Notes under the pieces: generated by a model | What the model was told of the DNA's origin: nothing | Seen by the model: only the letters and a program-made list of their open reading frames with translations | The model's database searches: none | In this document: positions 46,503-59,300 of the stretch, piece after piece | Position numbering within the stretch: the stretch's first letter is position 1 | Layout of the letters: each line of letters starts with the position of its first letter | Assembly: GCF_002575655.3 (NCBI RefSeq) | Contig: NC_053040.3 | Span: forward strand, 155,497,148 to 155,561,147 | Reading direction: 5' to 3' | Length of the DNA: 64,000 bases | Source of the DNA: Aegilops tauschii subsp. strangulata | Taxonomy: Eukaryota; Streptophyta; Magnoliopsida; Poales; Poaceae | Translations under genes and position numbers: made by a program

Positions 46503-47669
46503 GGGAGCAGCGATGAACTGCCTTCTCTTCGGGAGGAGGGGAACTGGCGAGGAGGATATAAGAGCGTAGTAACCGCAGGGCCTCGTCCCTTCCAACTGTA
46601 GAGCGTAGTAAGCGAAGGGGTGAGGCTATTATTTACGACTAGTACTAGCATTATGGGACATTATGGGATTGCATTATACTCTAAATAATAGCACTAGTAA
46701 GAAATTTTTGGCACTAGCTAGTAGATTTTGGCGTGGATTAAGAAATTTTGGGTATGTTTTTGCTATTTTTTGTACACGCCAACTAGTGTCAAAAAACATC
46801 TTACATTACGTGATGGAGGAGTACGTACTCGTACTGTAGCAGTACTAGTACTACTTTCTCAACTAGTAGTGCGAGGATACTACTAGTGCTATGTATTGTA
46901 CTTCTAGTATAGTGCACCAGTTTTGAACTCTTGAATCTCAGGGCCAAGGAGCTACAGTTGGAAGTAGAGGGTACTACTGTTCTCTAGAACAATCGCTGTA
47001 CTATCAATGCAGGGAAAGTACAACTGCGTAGTGTCCTAGTGGGTACTCTCGGTGCTCTATTCAGCCGCTCCTCTCACGTAGCTGGCCTACTCAGCCGCTC
47101 CTCTCACGCACACACTAGCAGCCTGTTTATCACCGACGGTTACTGCGGGGGCAGAACATTTGAGTTATTTGATACAGCGAGACTAGGCTTTTCGCTTCCA
47201 TTTGTGGAGGTGTAATGGATCTCGTCGAACTTTGTTAGTAGTTCCTTCTTTATGAATGAGATGAAGCAAAGCATTTGCCTCCGTTTCAAAAAAACACGTC
47301 AAGAGGAATTTCTTTTATAGTAGAGCCGATAATGGAGTGAAGTCCATGCTTGCAACGCCACAAGCTATAGAGTAGTAGTAGAGCACTTTACGTACAGAGC
47401 CATATTGCACAGTTCCCAATGCCCCGCCAGGCTTTTCCGGCTCCTCGGGCTTAATTGGGAGGCGCTAGTTTAAATATGCTACTAGCTGATGAGGAAGCTG
47501 CAAGCGAGGTGCGGCTAGGGCGAGCACACGAGCCACGAGATGCTGGGAAGGAAAACCCGTTCACGTGGCTAGGCTATCCAGTGCACCCAGATTGTGGTGC
47601 TGCATGTCCGTTTGACTTCAAAACTCAAACTACCCATGTAAAATATTGGCTCCCAGCAAAGTTACTGTT
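46503..47669. other. Spacer in the CACTA
   Basis: Many CTAGTA words and no supported gene. It contains the left copy of a 51-bp direct repeat at 46726-46776. The short ORF at 47455-47673 has no recognisable feature. Confidence 0.5.
46726..46776 (+). repeat. 51-bp direct repeat, left copy
   Basis: Runs from ttttggcgtggatt to ctattttttgtaca; identical to 49071-49121 in every base I compared. Confidence 0.8.
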
Positions 47670-47760
47670 TTAAAAAAAGACCGCTGTGCGTTCAGCCGGG
47701 ATCGAACCCGCAAAACGAGGTAGACACTCCCATGACCAGTAGTAGTACTCGTTGGAGTAC
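47670..47760 (-). ncRNA. tRNA-like sequence with pol III-type terminator
   Basis: On the minus strand a B-box GGTTCGATCCCG (near 47697-47708) lies in GCGGGTTCGATCCCGGC, preceded at tRNA-like spacing by TGGTCATGGGAG and followed by a T run (TTTTTTT). No convincing cloverleaf was drawn, so this is probably a SINE or tRNA relic. Confidence 0.35.
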
Positions 47761-47808
47761 AACGCAACCTAGAATCGCCTTTTGTCGCTAGTAGTACATT
47801 GTTCCTTA

Positions 47809-48081
47809 GGCTGGCCATAGTGGGGGTAACATAAGTGGTAACATGCACTTGGGACTAGCAAACATGCTTATGTGGCACATAATTAAAGAAGAGAGAGAGT
47901 GTTAGAGTAACATAGGTAGATACCGTATCATGTTAAATGCTTTGCTACTTTGTGTCATGCATGGCAATAAATATGATCATCTATGATACTAGTTTATGAT
48001 ACTATGCACTACGGAGGTAGTATCATACACTAGTATCATACGCATGTTACTAGCATATGATACTCCCCACTATGAGTAGCC
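47809..48081. mobile_element. Tourist-like (PIF/Harbinger) MITE
   Basis: 273 bp with inverted ends GGCTGGCCATAGTGGGG and, reversed, GGCTACTCATAGTGGGG, flanked by TTA on both sides (47806-47808 and 48082-48084). The interior is AT-rich with tatgatac repeats. Confidence 0.8.
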
Positions 48082-48263
48082 TTACAAGAAACCCCTAATA
48101 ATGCAAGAAACCACTAATAATGCCAAGAAACTACTACCACTTGCATACGTGGCAGACTTAAGATAAGACTACCTTATCAACCATTGTACATGCTCTTACC
48201 AACCAGCCATACCAAGAAACGACTACTCTACAAAGTGTCGTTATAGGCACGTTTCAACCCATC

Positions 48264-48376
48264 GCCCTGTTTGGATACATTTGTTGTCAATCTAACCCTG
48301 CCATCCAAACACCACTTTGGTTAGAGTTAGTTCAGGGCTAGAATCTAACCTCTGACTTAGAGTATCCAAACAGGGC
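48264..48376. mobile_element. Short MITE with 15-bp inverted ends
   Basis: GCCCTGTTTGGATAC at the left and its exact reverse complement at the right (48362-48376), with further paired words inside. The ends resemble hAT-type grass MITEs; I could not establish the target duplication. Confidence 0.6.
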
Positions 48377-49070
48377 CCATGTCGCCCATTAAGTCAACGC
48401 CTTCTATTCGACCGGGCATTATGACTTGTGGGACCTACATGTCAGTCTGCACAAAAATCCCCAAGTGACATCCTACCTCCGGCCCGTCCACCTAGTCATC
48501 CTCGGCCATGGGACGCAGCTACCGCCGCCGGCAGAAGGTGAGGTCAAAACCACCGGCGGTGCGGAGCCCATCTTGCGGCAGCCCGGATGCCAGCTCCGTC
48601 CGGGCGCTCGTGGCCGCTAGCCAGCCAAGATAGCTCCGTCCAGCTACTTGTCTGCAAGGTTTGCTAGCTAGATTGGCACGGCGGCGGGACGGCTTGCTCG
48701 TGCGCGCCGCGCTAAGGCCAGCCATCTGGCTCGAGCGAAGGCCAACGCAGCGGCTTGCTCACTCGTGAGTCACGCTCGGGCCAGCCTGCCAACCCGTGGG
48801 GAGGCCAGCGTGGCGTCCGGCCCATCCGGCGGAGCGGCGGCCAACTCGCTCATCACCGGCGCCACCGACGAACACGCATCAGTACTGTTTGAAGTAATGT
48901 TCAGGAAAAATAATGATTTGAGGGGGAATAACAGGATAGAAGGTCAGATGTGGGTCCCTCGTGTCAACGGTCAAACAAAATGTGTTGGTTTAAGCTGCCT
49001 CGTCAGCAGGGACGTGTGGGCCAACCCTATCATAAATGGGTTTAAACTAACCTAATCGGTAGGTAGAAGT
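48377..49070. other. GC-rich unclassified segment
   Basis: From about 48480 to 48880 the sequence is CCGG/GCCG-rich and gene-like in composition, but the frames are short and I recognise no domain. It may be captured sequence. Confidence 0.4.
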
Positions 49071-49121
49071 TTTTGGCGTGGATTAAGAAATTTTGGGTAT
49101 GTTTTTGCTATTTTTTGTACA
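49071..49121 (+). repeat. 51-bp direct repeat, right copy
   Basis: Identical to 46726-46776; the two copies bracket about 2.3 kb. Confidence 0.8.
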
Positions 49122-49347
49122 ATAGATTCTTCCTAGGGCTGGTTGAAAGTGGTAGTTTTTTGTTAAATACTCTACATATTGTATGTAGGAGGGAAAGTTA
49201 AGCTTTGGAACCCAATAAGCAAGGCTAGTTACATAGTGCATATGTGTACATGATTGAAAGTAAATGTCAACCATGAGTGACTAATATCTTGATGGAAAAC
49301 TCGAAACTATGGAATACTAGGGAAATTTTTTTGCATGGTTGGAAATA

Positions 49348-49683
49348 CTAGCAATGTTCATGTGCGTTGCAACGAATCATAATTAGAATAATACTTATTC
49401 ACAAACTTGATACAAAACACTCTAATTTTGATATACATATATCACTAGAGATATGTTATGTTTCAATTAGAATATATTCCTTGGGCTGTTTTGGTGAGGT
49501 CGGGGAGGGATGTGGTTGGTTTTAAGATACTAATTATGGATTTTTCTGCAAATTGGTAGACAAGTGGGATGTTTGTGAGAAAAGGCAACAACTTACCTCA
49601 CAGTCGTTAGATGTAGATCTAATGGTCACAAACGTCGGATGGCAGACACACCATCATCACCAACTTAGTCTTCTGTAGGAGTA
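49348..49683 (-). mobile_element. Small Helitron, 5' end worn
   Basis: Minus strand: 3' terminus GCTAG at 49348-49352 preceded by a GTTGCAACG-like word; the 5' side has ACTCCTACAGAAGACTAAGT, missing the first TC bases. The body matches the copy at 32762-33103. Confidence 0.6.
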
Positions 49684-50110
49684 CTAGCAAGATCCGTGCA
49701 TTGCACAGAACATCAAGATGCATTTTTTTTTATAAAAACACTCGTTGTGATTGACCCATGCGGGAGTAATCCCATGTGTAAAAAATAATGATATCTCGAG
49801 AAATAGGAGATAAGGTGAAGAGGAGTGCGGCGTGGTGGTGATTGGTGGTCAGACTGAGCGAAGGCATGGGGATTGATGACGTCGACAGCAGCCACCAGGC
49901 CAGTTTCTTCCAAAGGCTTCCTTTCTTAATTGCTCAACAATGAGGTTGTTGGAGATAAGGATGAACGAGGGAAGGCCTTGTCTGCAAATGTGGAGAGGGG
50001 TGCGGGTATCTTTTAGTTTAATTTCCATCAGTCAGATATAGATCGGGCGGTCTATATTGCAAGATGGCACGCATACCATCATCACCAACTCGGTTTTTTA
50101 TAAGAGAAGA
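49684..50110 (-). mobile_element. Small Helitron containing extra sequence
   Basis: Directly abuts the previous copy. Minus strand: CTAG end at 49684-49687, family body words near 49960-50090 (gaacgagggaaggcctt, ccatcatcaccaactcgg). About 200 bp of unrelated sequence (49725-49945) separates end from body, either an insertion or captured DNA. Confidence 0.55.
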
Positions 50111-50399
50111 AATATAAGTATGGAGATACAAACGTATTATCGATACTTGTTTCCGTAAACTAGCATCTACATTCTATTCAACACCTCAGCATGTGAGGCC
50201 TTAGCACAATGACTTCTCGACTGTGTAAAACAAAGGTTTTCACATCGCCGATAAGGAGGGGGTGACGGCGACGCGCTTTTTGGCTTGCTCTAGTCCTAGT
50301 AGTCATACTAGGTGGTCTAAGCACGTGTAGATTTATTCTTTTCCACGTCTCGTGTTCGCCGTACTGCCACGACTGTTGATGAATAGACGGTAAGTTATT

Positions 50400-51560
50400 C
50401 ACGGGGAAACCCTTGTTGAGCGTGTTTGCGAGAGAGAGAAACAGTGTGCGTGTGTGATATGTCTAGAGACTGAGGCAATCATAACAGATTCTTTCTGTCT
50501 ATGTGTGTGGAGGATAGAGAGAGACATGTACATGGGGCTTTGTGTCGTGTAATGTGGAGACACATATACATAATTAGAGACTGAGTGTGCGAGATACAAA
50601 TGCGGACATGGGGAGAGATGCGGATCCAGATTAATGGGTGTTTGTGCGTGTCTGTGTGTGTTTGTGCGCGCGTTTTTGTGTGAGAGGGAGTGTGTGTATG
50701 TGGAGTAGAGAGACCACTAATGATGTAAACCTAGTATAAGGGAAGGGGGAATGGTGTGACATGTGTAGTAGCGGGATAGCATGGGTACGGGCGGGGGGAG
50801 CAGACTATTTGGAAGAGACATCGATTGTGTGTGGGAGAGGGGTGTGAGAGCGAGCGAGAGAGAGAGAGAGAGCTAGCGACGGAGAGAGAGAGGAAGAGAG
50901 GGGGCGTTTGTGTCCATAAATGGCGTATAGATTGGGAGACAATGTTGATGTTGTTTGAAATTGGCCTATGTACGGAGACGCAAGGGAAGCGATTCATCGT
51001 GTGCGTGATAGGGACTTCATGAGAGATCTAGAATAGATGGTGTAGAGAACAATGTGCGAGATCGAGAACGATGATACATTAGGGAGCTATGGAAAGAGTC
51101 ACGACATATATGTATACAGGGAGGAGCTGGGGCGGGTCCGCATGTGGGAGAGATAGAAAGAGGAGAGTGGTGCACAAGGAGACAAAGTGTGCTTGTTTTG
51201 AAGTGGGGGTGGTGTGTGAGGTGAGTGTGCGAGAACCACATAACTAGGGAGATAGACGTTTGGGGGCGACATTTTGTGTGTATGGGAAAGATACACTCTA
51301 CATAGTGCGTGTGCTTGGGAAAGAGAGATGCCGGGAGACCTAGCTAGAGAGTGGGGGAAGAGATGTGTGCATGCCCAAGAGATAAAGTGATAGAGGCCTA
51401 TATTGGGGTCCAGACTTTAGAAGAGAAAGGGGTGTTAATGTGCTCGTGTGTTGGTGTTTGGGGGAGAGAACGACTTCTCTCTGTGTGTGTGGGGGGCGAC
51501 GAGGGGGGGGGGTTGCTTCAGATCAAGAGTGAGGTGTCTATATTTGAGGGACTTTAGCGT
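50400..51560. repeat. Purine-rich low-complexity tract
   Basis: The plus strand is rich in GAGA, GTGTGT and GGGAGA words (GA repeats near 50853-50895, GT repeats near 50645-50700). It looks like the complement of the tract at 31050-32290 in style, and both adjoin Helitron copies. No gene. Confidence 0.55.
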
Positions 51561-52150
51561 AATTGAGATATACATGGTCAATAGTGTGTGCACTCAAGGT
51601 TGATCAATTTGCTTCACAGTTTGGACTATGAGATAACGATACTTTTGAACATGCGTGATATACTTTGATGTACCAGAATTACAAACCTAAGATTGGAATT
51701 TTGGAATTCGACTCCATCATTAGCTTTTGTAATTCATTTAAACGGAGGTACATTTTTAAGCCGGGATTTCGTGATTTCAAATTCGTATATCAAACCTAGA
51801 GATATACACATACGGGCATGTTCAAACTTTATAATCATCCACTTTATTCATACACATACACATTTTTGCTTTTGTCATCATATTTAGGATAAACACATTT
51901 GGAATTTCATTTGAATTGGACGATATGATGGTATTTGCTTGTAGGAGCTCAATGATGCATATTTGAATTGAATGGACAATCTAAGTTTCGAGTTGGAGAC
52001 ATTGATTTTCAAAACTTGCACTTTTTTTTGCGTGCAAAAAACAAATTCTCGGCCATGATATCATAGTCGGCCGTACAAGAGAAAAGTAATTTCAGGCGCC
52101 AAAAGCTTTCAAACATCCCGCTCACATCGAAATATCTCGCACTCGAAAGT
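51561..52150. other. AT-rich unclassified spacer
   Basis: No ORF or repeat supported. It precedes the leader of the spliced gene. Confidence 0.45.
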
Positions 52151-52159
52151 TTAGCCCTG

Positions 52160-52880
52160 CCATATTCCTGTTTTACCCCTGCCACATGAACGGAAAAGGG
52201 CTGCTTTGGTAACTCCATTGTTTTCCCCTCTTTGCCCCCAACATTCTTCCCCAGAGCCCCTCCCCTTCCCCTCCCCGACCCCCCAACCACGGCAAGCCGT
52301 CGAATCTAGTCCTCCGCTGTAGCGGTGGACCTCACACCCTGACGGATCTACCTTCCGCACCTTGGAACCCCCAACTGCCAACTCACCACTTCACCGGAGC
52401 CGCTTCAGTGACTGGCTTGTACAATGTTCGAGATCTCCTTGACCGCCATCATGGTCCACCGCACCGGATCTGCTTAATCGGCGCCCTCGTCCACCACAGT
52501 GTAGGCCCTTCACTGACTCCCTCGTCCGTCCCTTCGCTGGCCCTTCATACAAGCCCTCGTCCGCCGCAACAGATCCGCCTCACCGAAAGCACTGTACAAC
52601 GCGCCCGTCGAAGCCTTCGTCCACTGCACCGGACCCGCTCCACGGATGCCATATTCAACTCCACCGGCCCTGCTTTACCGATGCCGCAGCCTCATCAGGT
52701 TATTTCGATCTGTACTCCTTTGGTTTTTCTCTTTATCGTGCAACTGTTCACTTACCACAGACGAGCTTTCTTGTATGTCGACAGGCGCCGCAACTGTAGC
52801 ACCGGAGCCGCTTCAGCGCGGCGACAGCCGGCCCAAACTCAACCGCAACACGAGCACCATCGACGATCCTTAGCTATCAA
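52160..52880 (+). promoter_or_regulatory. Leader and possible first exons of the spliced gene
   Basis: Pyrimidine-rich sequence (cccctccccttcccctcccc near 52258) is followed by repeats of the theme CACCGGA(T/C)C-x-GCTTC/CTCACCG from about 52390. A frame opens at ATG 52408; a donor (CATCAG|GTTATT, 52698) and an acceptor (GACAG, 52784) can be seen, but joining them runs into a stop, so this part may be untranslated leader. The region matches 19519-20374 in inverted orientation. Confidence 0.45.
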
Positions 52881-53350
52881 GTATGCTAACGATACCCATA
52901 CGCCACCGAGAATCAGGTACTGTTATCCAATGGCCGGCGCCTACGCTCATTCAGTTTTTCATGAGACGCGTTATTCTGCTTGCACCTGTAGGGCCATACT
53001 TCTGGCAGTGAACATGTTACATGTGCTAAATTACATACCAGTGCACATATAGTTAATATGCTTTAGTTTTGTCCTAAGTATTACTGTACTTCCTAGATAT
53101 CACTGCCTACTATTTTACTTCTTGCATGCTATATTTATGATAATGGTGTTGTTCTGATGCCACCTGTTGGTTCCATCAGACTGCTTCATGTTCTCTATGC
53201 TTAATTACACATCAGCAAACTAGTATGTGGTTCCGCTGGTTTTTGTTCATTTTACCCTACATTTTCTGATGCTAGCTATTACATCACCGCTACGAGCCTC
53301 TCTTCATTACTTTTTTGTGTGTTCTTGATCTTCCCAAGTTGCATGACTAA

Positions 53351-56300
53351 TTTGATGCTTCTATTAATTATGGAGCTGCCAACACCATCAAGCAAACTAT
53401 TTGTTCTTTTGGGGCTGGCACCTCGAACAAGCATAAAAATAGAGGGAAGCAGATATATTGTCGTGTATGCACACACCCTTCTTTCATTAGTTTAGATGAA
53501 CCATTGATGATCAATTCGAACTAGTGCATGCGATTAAAATTAATTTTACCTAAATAGAGGGTGCAGAATAAACTACAACAAGTAGATTTGCAACCACGGG
53601 ATGCTGACGATATCTTCAAAGAACATTGCAACAGCAGCGAGGCTTCACAGCAACATATGGTAAGCCAGTGGGTTTCAGTACATGTGAAATGTAATGCGTG
53701 TGGGCTGCTTTCTTGGCTTGTGCCCTCAACCTGTAATCCTACAGAATAACAAATAGTTCAGTTGTCTGCTTTGCTGTATTGCTTGATTCGAATGCTTGTT
53801 TGTTACTTGTTACGCTAGACCTGAGTTGGCCAATATGTCAGCAGTGCCTGCTGTACTATCGTAAGGAAATGCATGCCTATTTCATTTGAGTCCTTAACTT
53901 TTCCTCTGAATTTCATCACAAGACTGTCTTTGTAGTTTATATGAGGCCACACTATTAAGTTCTTTCTCAGATTATTTCAACTGCTTAGATGCCTTGGCAA
54001 CTGAAATATAGCGGTGGTACACTCCCTTTCAACTAGGGATGTCAACTGGGTCCCGTTTAATCCTGATTAAAGTCCACTAGTGGTATGATAGTTCAAAATA
54101 GTTTTTGTTTTTTGAGGAAAATGAACCAGGGAGCTAGCAAAAACTAACTAGATGGGACTGGCGGATGTCGTTTATTTGCCACTTACATCCCTAGTTTCAT
54201 CTTACCATTTTAATTTCTTTTCGGCTGATGCTGCTTCGAACCATTTAAATATAGCTTGGCATGCTCGGCAATAATTCGTATGTCGTTTACCATGTAAGCT
54301 TACTGCCTGGATCATGCGATAGCTATCTCTTACTTATGTCCAGCGGAAACCTTTCAGGATGTCGTTCACACTAGGATACAATGTACAACTCCAGAATCTA
54401 TTTGTGGAAGCAGTGCGTCATCCATGTTACCAGATGGTAGCAGTTCAGAGGCAACACCGCCGGAGAGCAGTCCGAGCACAGATATTATAGTTCTTGAGGC
54501 TCTACTAGAGGCAGAAAGAGATGGTGTGGCTGCCATGAATGAGGTAATCTCGATCTTGAAGCTGGAAATTATGCAATTAGCTCCATGCATTATGCAAGCA
54601 ACCCAAGACTTGGAGGAAGTAAGAATGTTGCACTTGAAGACGGAGGAGGTCCTGCTGCTTCTGCTATCTGAAGCCCAGGGTAATCCCAGTTCTTATTTAG
54701 ATAGCAGTTGAAATTGTCATTAGATTATTGTACTTGCATGTTGTGTCATGTCTCTGAATGGATTATGTTGTAACACCCCCTATGTTGTCCATGTGTTGTA
54801 ATGATCCGAATTTTTTAGGCGAGGTAATCCTCAGTACTTGTATGATTGACATAAGGTGAACTGTTTTTCGTGTGAGCATATTGTATTGGATGAAATAACT
54901 GTTTGACTCAGAGTGTATCCAACCTACTGAATTCGAAGATCACGGCATTTCTAAATCATAATCATATATAAAGGTGGAATAAATCTTTGTTGTGGTTTTG
55001 AAGAAATAAATAACAAAACGTAGAATTATCTGTGGATATTCGTAATCGAATAAAAATTGGATTTGGATTTAGTTGCCAGGGCCCAGGGCAAACATGAATG
55101 CTAATTCTCCCAAGTTTTGAACGAATCGGCTAAACACCCACTATCATTTGTGGGATGCCTGAAGCAAGTGTTTGCGAGATGGAAATTACTGTCTACCCCT
55201 GACACTTGACATCCTTATCGACCGGATTTACACTGCTGTCGATAGGGGTAGACTAGTAACTTCAATCAGACATGACACGACGGCCTCTGACCCCATTCAG
55301 ACACGGTGGGCGCCAAACGTGGGTGGCAAAACACATTTGATTCAAGCTCGTCTAAAAGACATGTGTTTGTCCCTCCATTTCCCCATTCATCCATGGTGGG
55401 CGGCAAAACAAACTCTCCTCGTTCGAAATCGATGTAGGCTAATATTTTAAATAGGGGCAGATGTGTAACTTCCCTCAGACGTGACACAACCGCCCTACCT
55501 CTCAGCCCCGTTCATACACCGTGGGCGCCAACCATGGGCGGCAAAACACCCTCTCCTCGCCCGAAATCGTTACCGGCAAATATTTGGGAGATGCGAGATT
55601 ACCATCCTATCCCCAACCGACGTGATGTCCGAAATTTTAAACGGGGGATAAGTTCGTAACTTTCCCACATTTCAGACAAGCGCGTCCCAAAGTTTGAGAT
55701 CCCCCTCCCCCTCCATTTCCCCATTCATACACCGTTGGCGCCATGACATCCTCCCCACTGCGGCCAGCCTCCTCCGTCCACCACCCCATCCTCCACCTTG
55801 TCGGAGCCGCTACCCCTACCCCGTCGTCCACTGCAAGAGATGGACGTCTCTCATCCACGGTGCCGGACCAGGATCCTTTCATCGCGGCGTCTCGCTTCAT
55901 CGGCGCCGTCGTCCACTTTGCCGTTGCCGCTCCTACGACCGCCTCGTCCACGGCAACAGGATTTATCCCCCAACCCGGCCGTCTGCCATCTAAAGTCTTC
56001 TTCCCCACCGCCGACAGCCATCGCACCCGCAGCACCCTCAACGTATCAGCATGGGCCTACATGGCGTCGCAAGAGAGGTGGTACTCTTCCATATGTGCTT
56101 AAGTTATTGATCCCACCCGGAAAATAGATCTTAAATTGTTTACTGTACTTTTCTTGTCCGTACCAAATCGTAGTGGCTAGTTGAATGCAAACATTGGTTG
56201 CGAAGTAGCTTTGTCTGGTTTGCACCTTCAGATCCTCCATGTCACGGTCACTATACTCGTAAAGCTTATGGTTTCCCCCTTTATATTCACAACCATTATC

Positions 56301-59300
56301 GTAGGTGCTTCCTTGCTTCGTGTCGTGCTAGCACTGCTCCTCAAGACCTCAACCCATCAAGTGAAACAACATGCACTCATAATTCCAAAGCTTACGTGTT
56401 GAAATACGAATCTGATATGATGCTCATATTAATAAAATAGAGAATGTTTAATTGGTCACCTAATGTTCCTATATTCGTTTCGAAAAGCATGTGCTCCACC
56501 CACTGGTCCAGCTAGTTCCACTTTCCTGATTTTACTCTTGATGCCTAGGGTTTTCCCCTTTTATCTACTCTACTATGATCTACGTAGGTGCTTTCTGTCA
56601 TACTAGCATTACTCCACCCTTCAAGCTAAACAACACAACACTCAAAATTCCAAAGCTTAGTTGTTCAAATATGATTGTGATATGATACTTATATTAGTTA
56701 ACAGACACATTTAATTGGTTAGCTAAAGGTCCCACCTGAGTTTCCAAATGCATGTCGCGACATATAGAGAGACAGCAGAATTGCATTTCTTTGTCACTTG
56801 TTGACTGTACTTTCTTGTTCATACCAAATCTTAGTTGTTATTTCAAAGCAAATATCGGTTGCTAACTACCCTTTGCGCGGTTTACAGCTTGAGATCTGCC
56901 ATCCCACTGCCACGGTCAACACTATACTCATCATGCTTACGATTTCCCCATTTTATGATGACCACGATCAGCCTACGTGGTTCGTGTCATAATAGCACTA
57001 CTCCACCCATCGAGCTAAACAAGCTTAGTTGTAAAAATTCAAATATGATATTATGCTGATATTAGTAAAGCTGAGAGATGTTTAATTGGTCAGCTAAATG
57101 TTCCTACTTTAGTTTGAAATGCATGTGAGCCACATATGGAGAGACCGGAAGGAATAGTATTTCTCTGTGCGCTCTGGTTCATCATGGGTGGCCAACCGAC
57201 ATTGTATAGAAAGACTTGTAATATCTTCAGTCTGCTTGCTCTTCTGCTCTTCTTTAAGATGATCCTCTTCTCTTGCAGTCGACTGGTCAGGTCGAGTTAT
57301 TCTCCCTTAGTATATTTTGAATCTGTCAGGTCAGGTCGACTTGTTCTTCTTTACTATATGTTGGAGCTGTCATCTGCGAAGTATCATCACTTCTGGAGCT
57401 CTCATATTTTGAGTAGTAGGCCACATTATATTAATGCACACACCAAATTACAGCATGCATGGCACCTCTTAAAAGAATTGCAGAGATAGCACAAAGGGGT
57501 TTACAGGGAGGAAGTATTGGATTAGAATCACTTTTGCATTACAAAGATAATCTCACTTGTTTTTATGTTTTCATGCATGCCAGGTATTGAACATTATCAA
57601 AATGAATATGAGAATGGGCGCACGAGAGGAATATTGCGAAACGATCCACTGGCGAACAAACTTGGCATGGTGGAGGATGGCCTATCTTATTCACCCATCA
57701 AGGTGCATGCTCTAACTTGGCAAGGTTGTATTGGTCGCGCATATTTTGCATCTGACCTCTTGCATTACTTCTACTTTGTTACACCATCTGCTTAGTTTAA
57801 GCATCATATATGAGTATATGCCATACCTATCCATTTTCTGTACCTATTCCATGTGTCGTCATACTATGTTTTTCCAGTCAAATGTTGTTCTTTCGTAATA
57901 GATGTCCAAAAGGAAGAGGGTGATTGCAGATCCTCAAGGAGTACAAACTAGGTATTTGGAAAAGGTAGTGATACCTGTTAAATCAGATAGATCAGCAGCC
58001 ACAAAAAACACGGGCCCAACTGTAACAGACTTTACCCCTACTCCAGTGGCCAAACCCCTATCAGAACTGCTAACAGCCCAGCGTCAGGTACTGTCTATGA
58101 TATCAATTCAAAATTTGAACTCCTAAATTTCTGCAAGTGCCTTACCTTCTCTCTTGTATGAAAACTAATTTCAGATGAATCTCCTTGCTCAAAGGATCAT
58201 AGGATCTCATGACAATACTGGGCTCTGCATTGCTCTTGTCAGTACCTCTTGCCCTTTGTCAGCATACTTACACTCATTGCTGTTTGATTATGTAGCATCA
58301 CTGTAAATGTTCGCTTCTTTATCCTTCCTTTGCTTGAAATTATAAGTTCTATATTTACTCTTAGATAAATGTAGAATTAACACAATGGTTATGAAGTTTT
58401 GGATTGCTCATGTAAGTACATGTTGTCATGTACTCCCTCTGTATCGAATTCATTGTTGATCAATTGGATGTATTTAGAACTTAATAGTGCTAGATACATC
58501 CATTTGAGCGACAACTAATAACGGACGGTGGTGGTATTACTGTACATGCATCGCGAGATAGTTGATTTTCTAGCATTACTCTGCATCTTATCTGCCCTGC
58601 CCTCCACTTTCTCCAAATTATCATATCTACATTTACTCTTACCAAAATGTTGAATAAAGCCAATGCCACTACACACTTTGATGTCTGCATTCCTCTTGTC
58701 AGTACCTTTTGCCTTGTAATGTTGTACTTAATTAATTGCTATTTGATTATGTATCATCAGTCTGCACCTGAGCTTCATTATCCTCTATTTCTTCCAATAT
58801 TATTTGATCTATATTTACTCTTTGCAAAATGTAGAATAATGGCAATGCTTATAAAGAATTTTCTTTGGGGAATTTATTGAATTATCTTTCCATCAACATG
58901 GAGAAGGGCTTTGTCCAGCCCATGTTAACATGCAATGTAAGTTCATCCTTCTCAAGCCTTCAAACTTTGTTCTAGTACAGATTTGGATAGGCATCATTTC
59001 CTCCACTGCTGTTTACATCTAATTGGATGTTTGCAACAACTACCAGTTTTAAATTGTAGTTGTAAAAACATGTCCCTTATGCAGAACATATCCATTTATT
59101 TGCTTATATAATTGTGAAACCTGTTACGTGTCTCCTTGTTTCTCTTTCAGAGTTGTATCTCTTATGCCAGGCAGAACTTTAGGAAAGATAGTGAGCCAAA
59201 CCATCTTGAGGACAGCGAGATGACCCCAAGGTCCTGTCTTGATGAAGACAGTGAGTTGACGCTACCCACCAGCAGGTGTGAGACAACCTCTGTGCAGTTG

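Noticed and set aside
52408..53052. One 214-codon exon
   Set aside because: The frame crosses likely splice sites and changes composition; it is at most partly coding.
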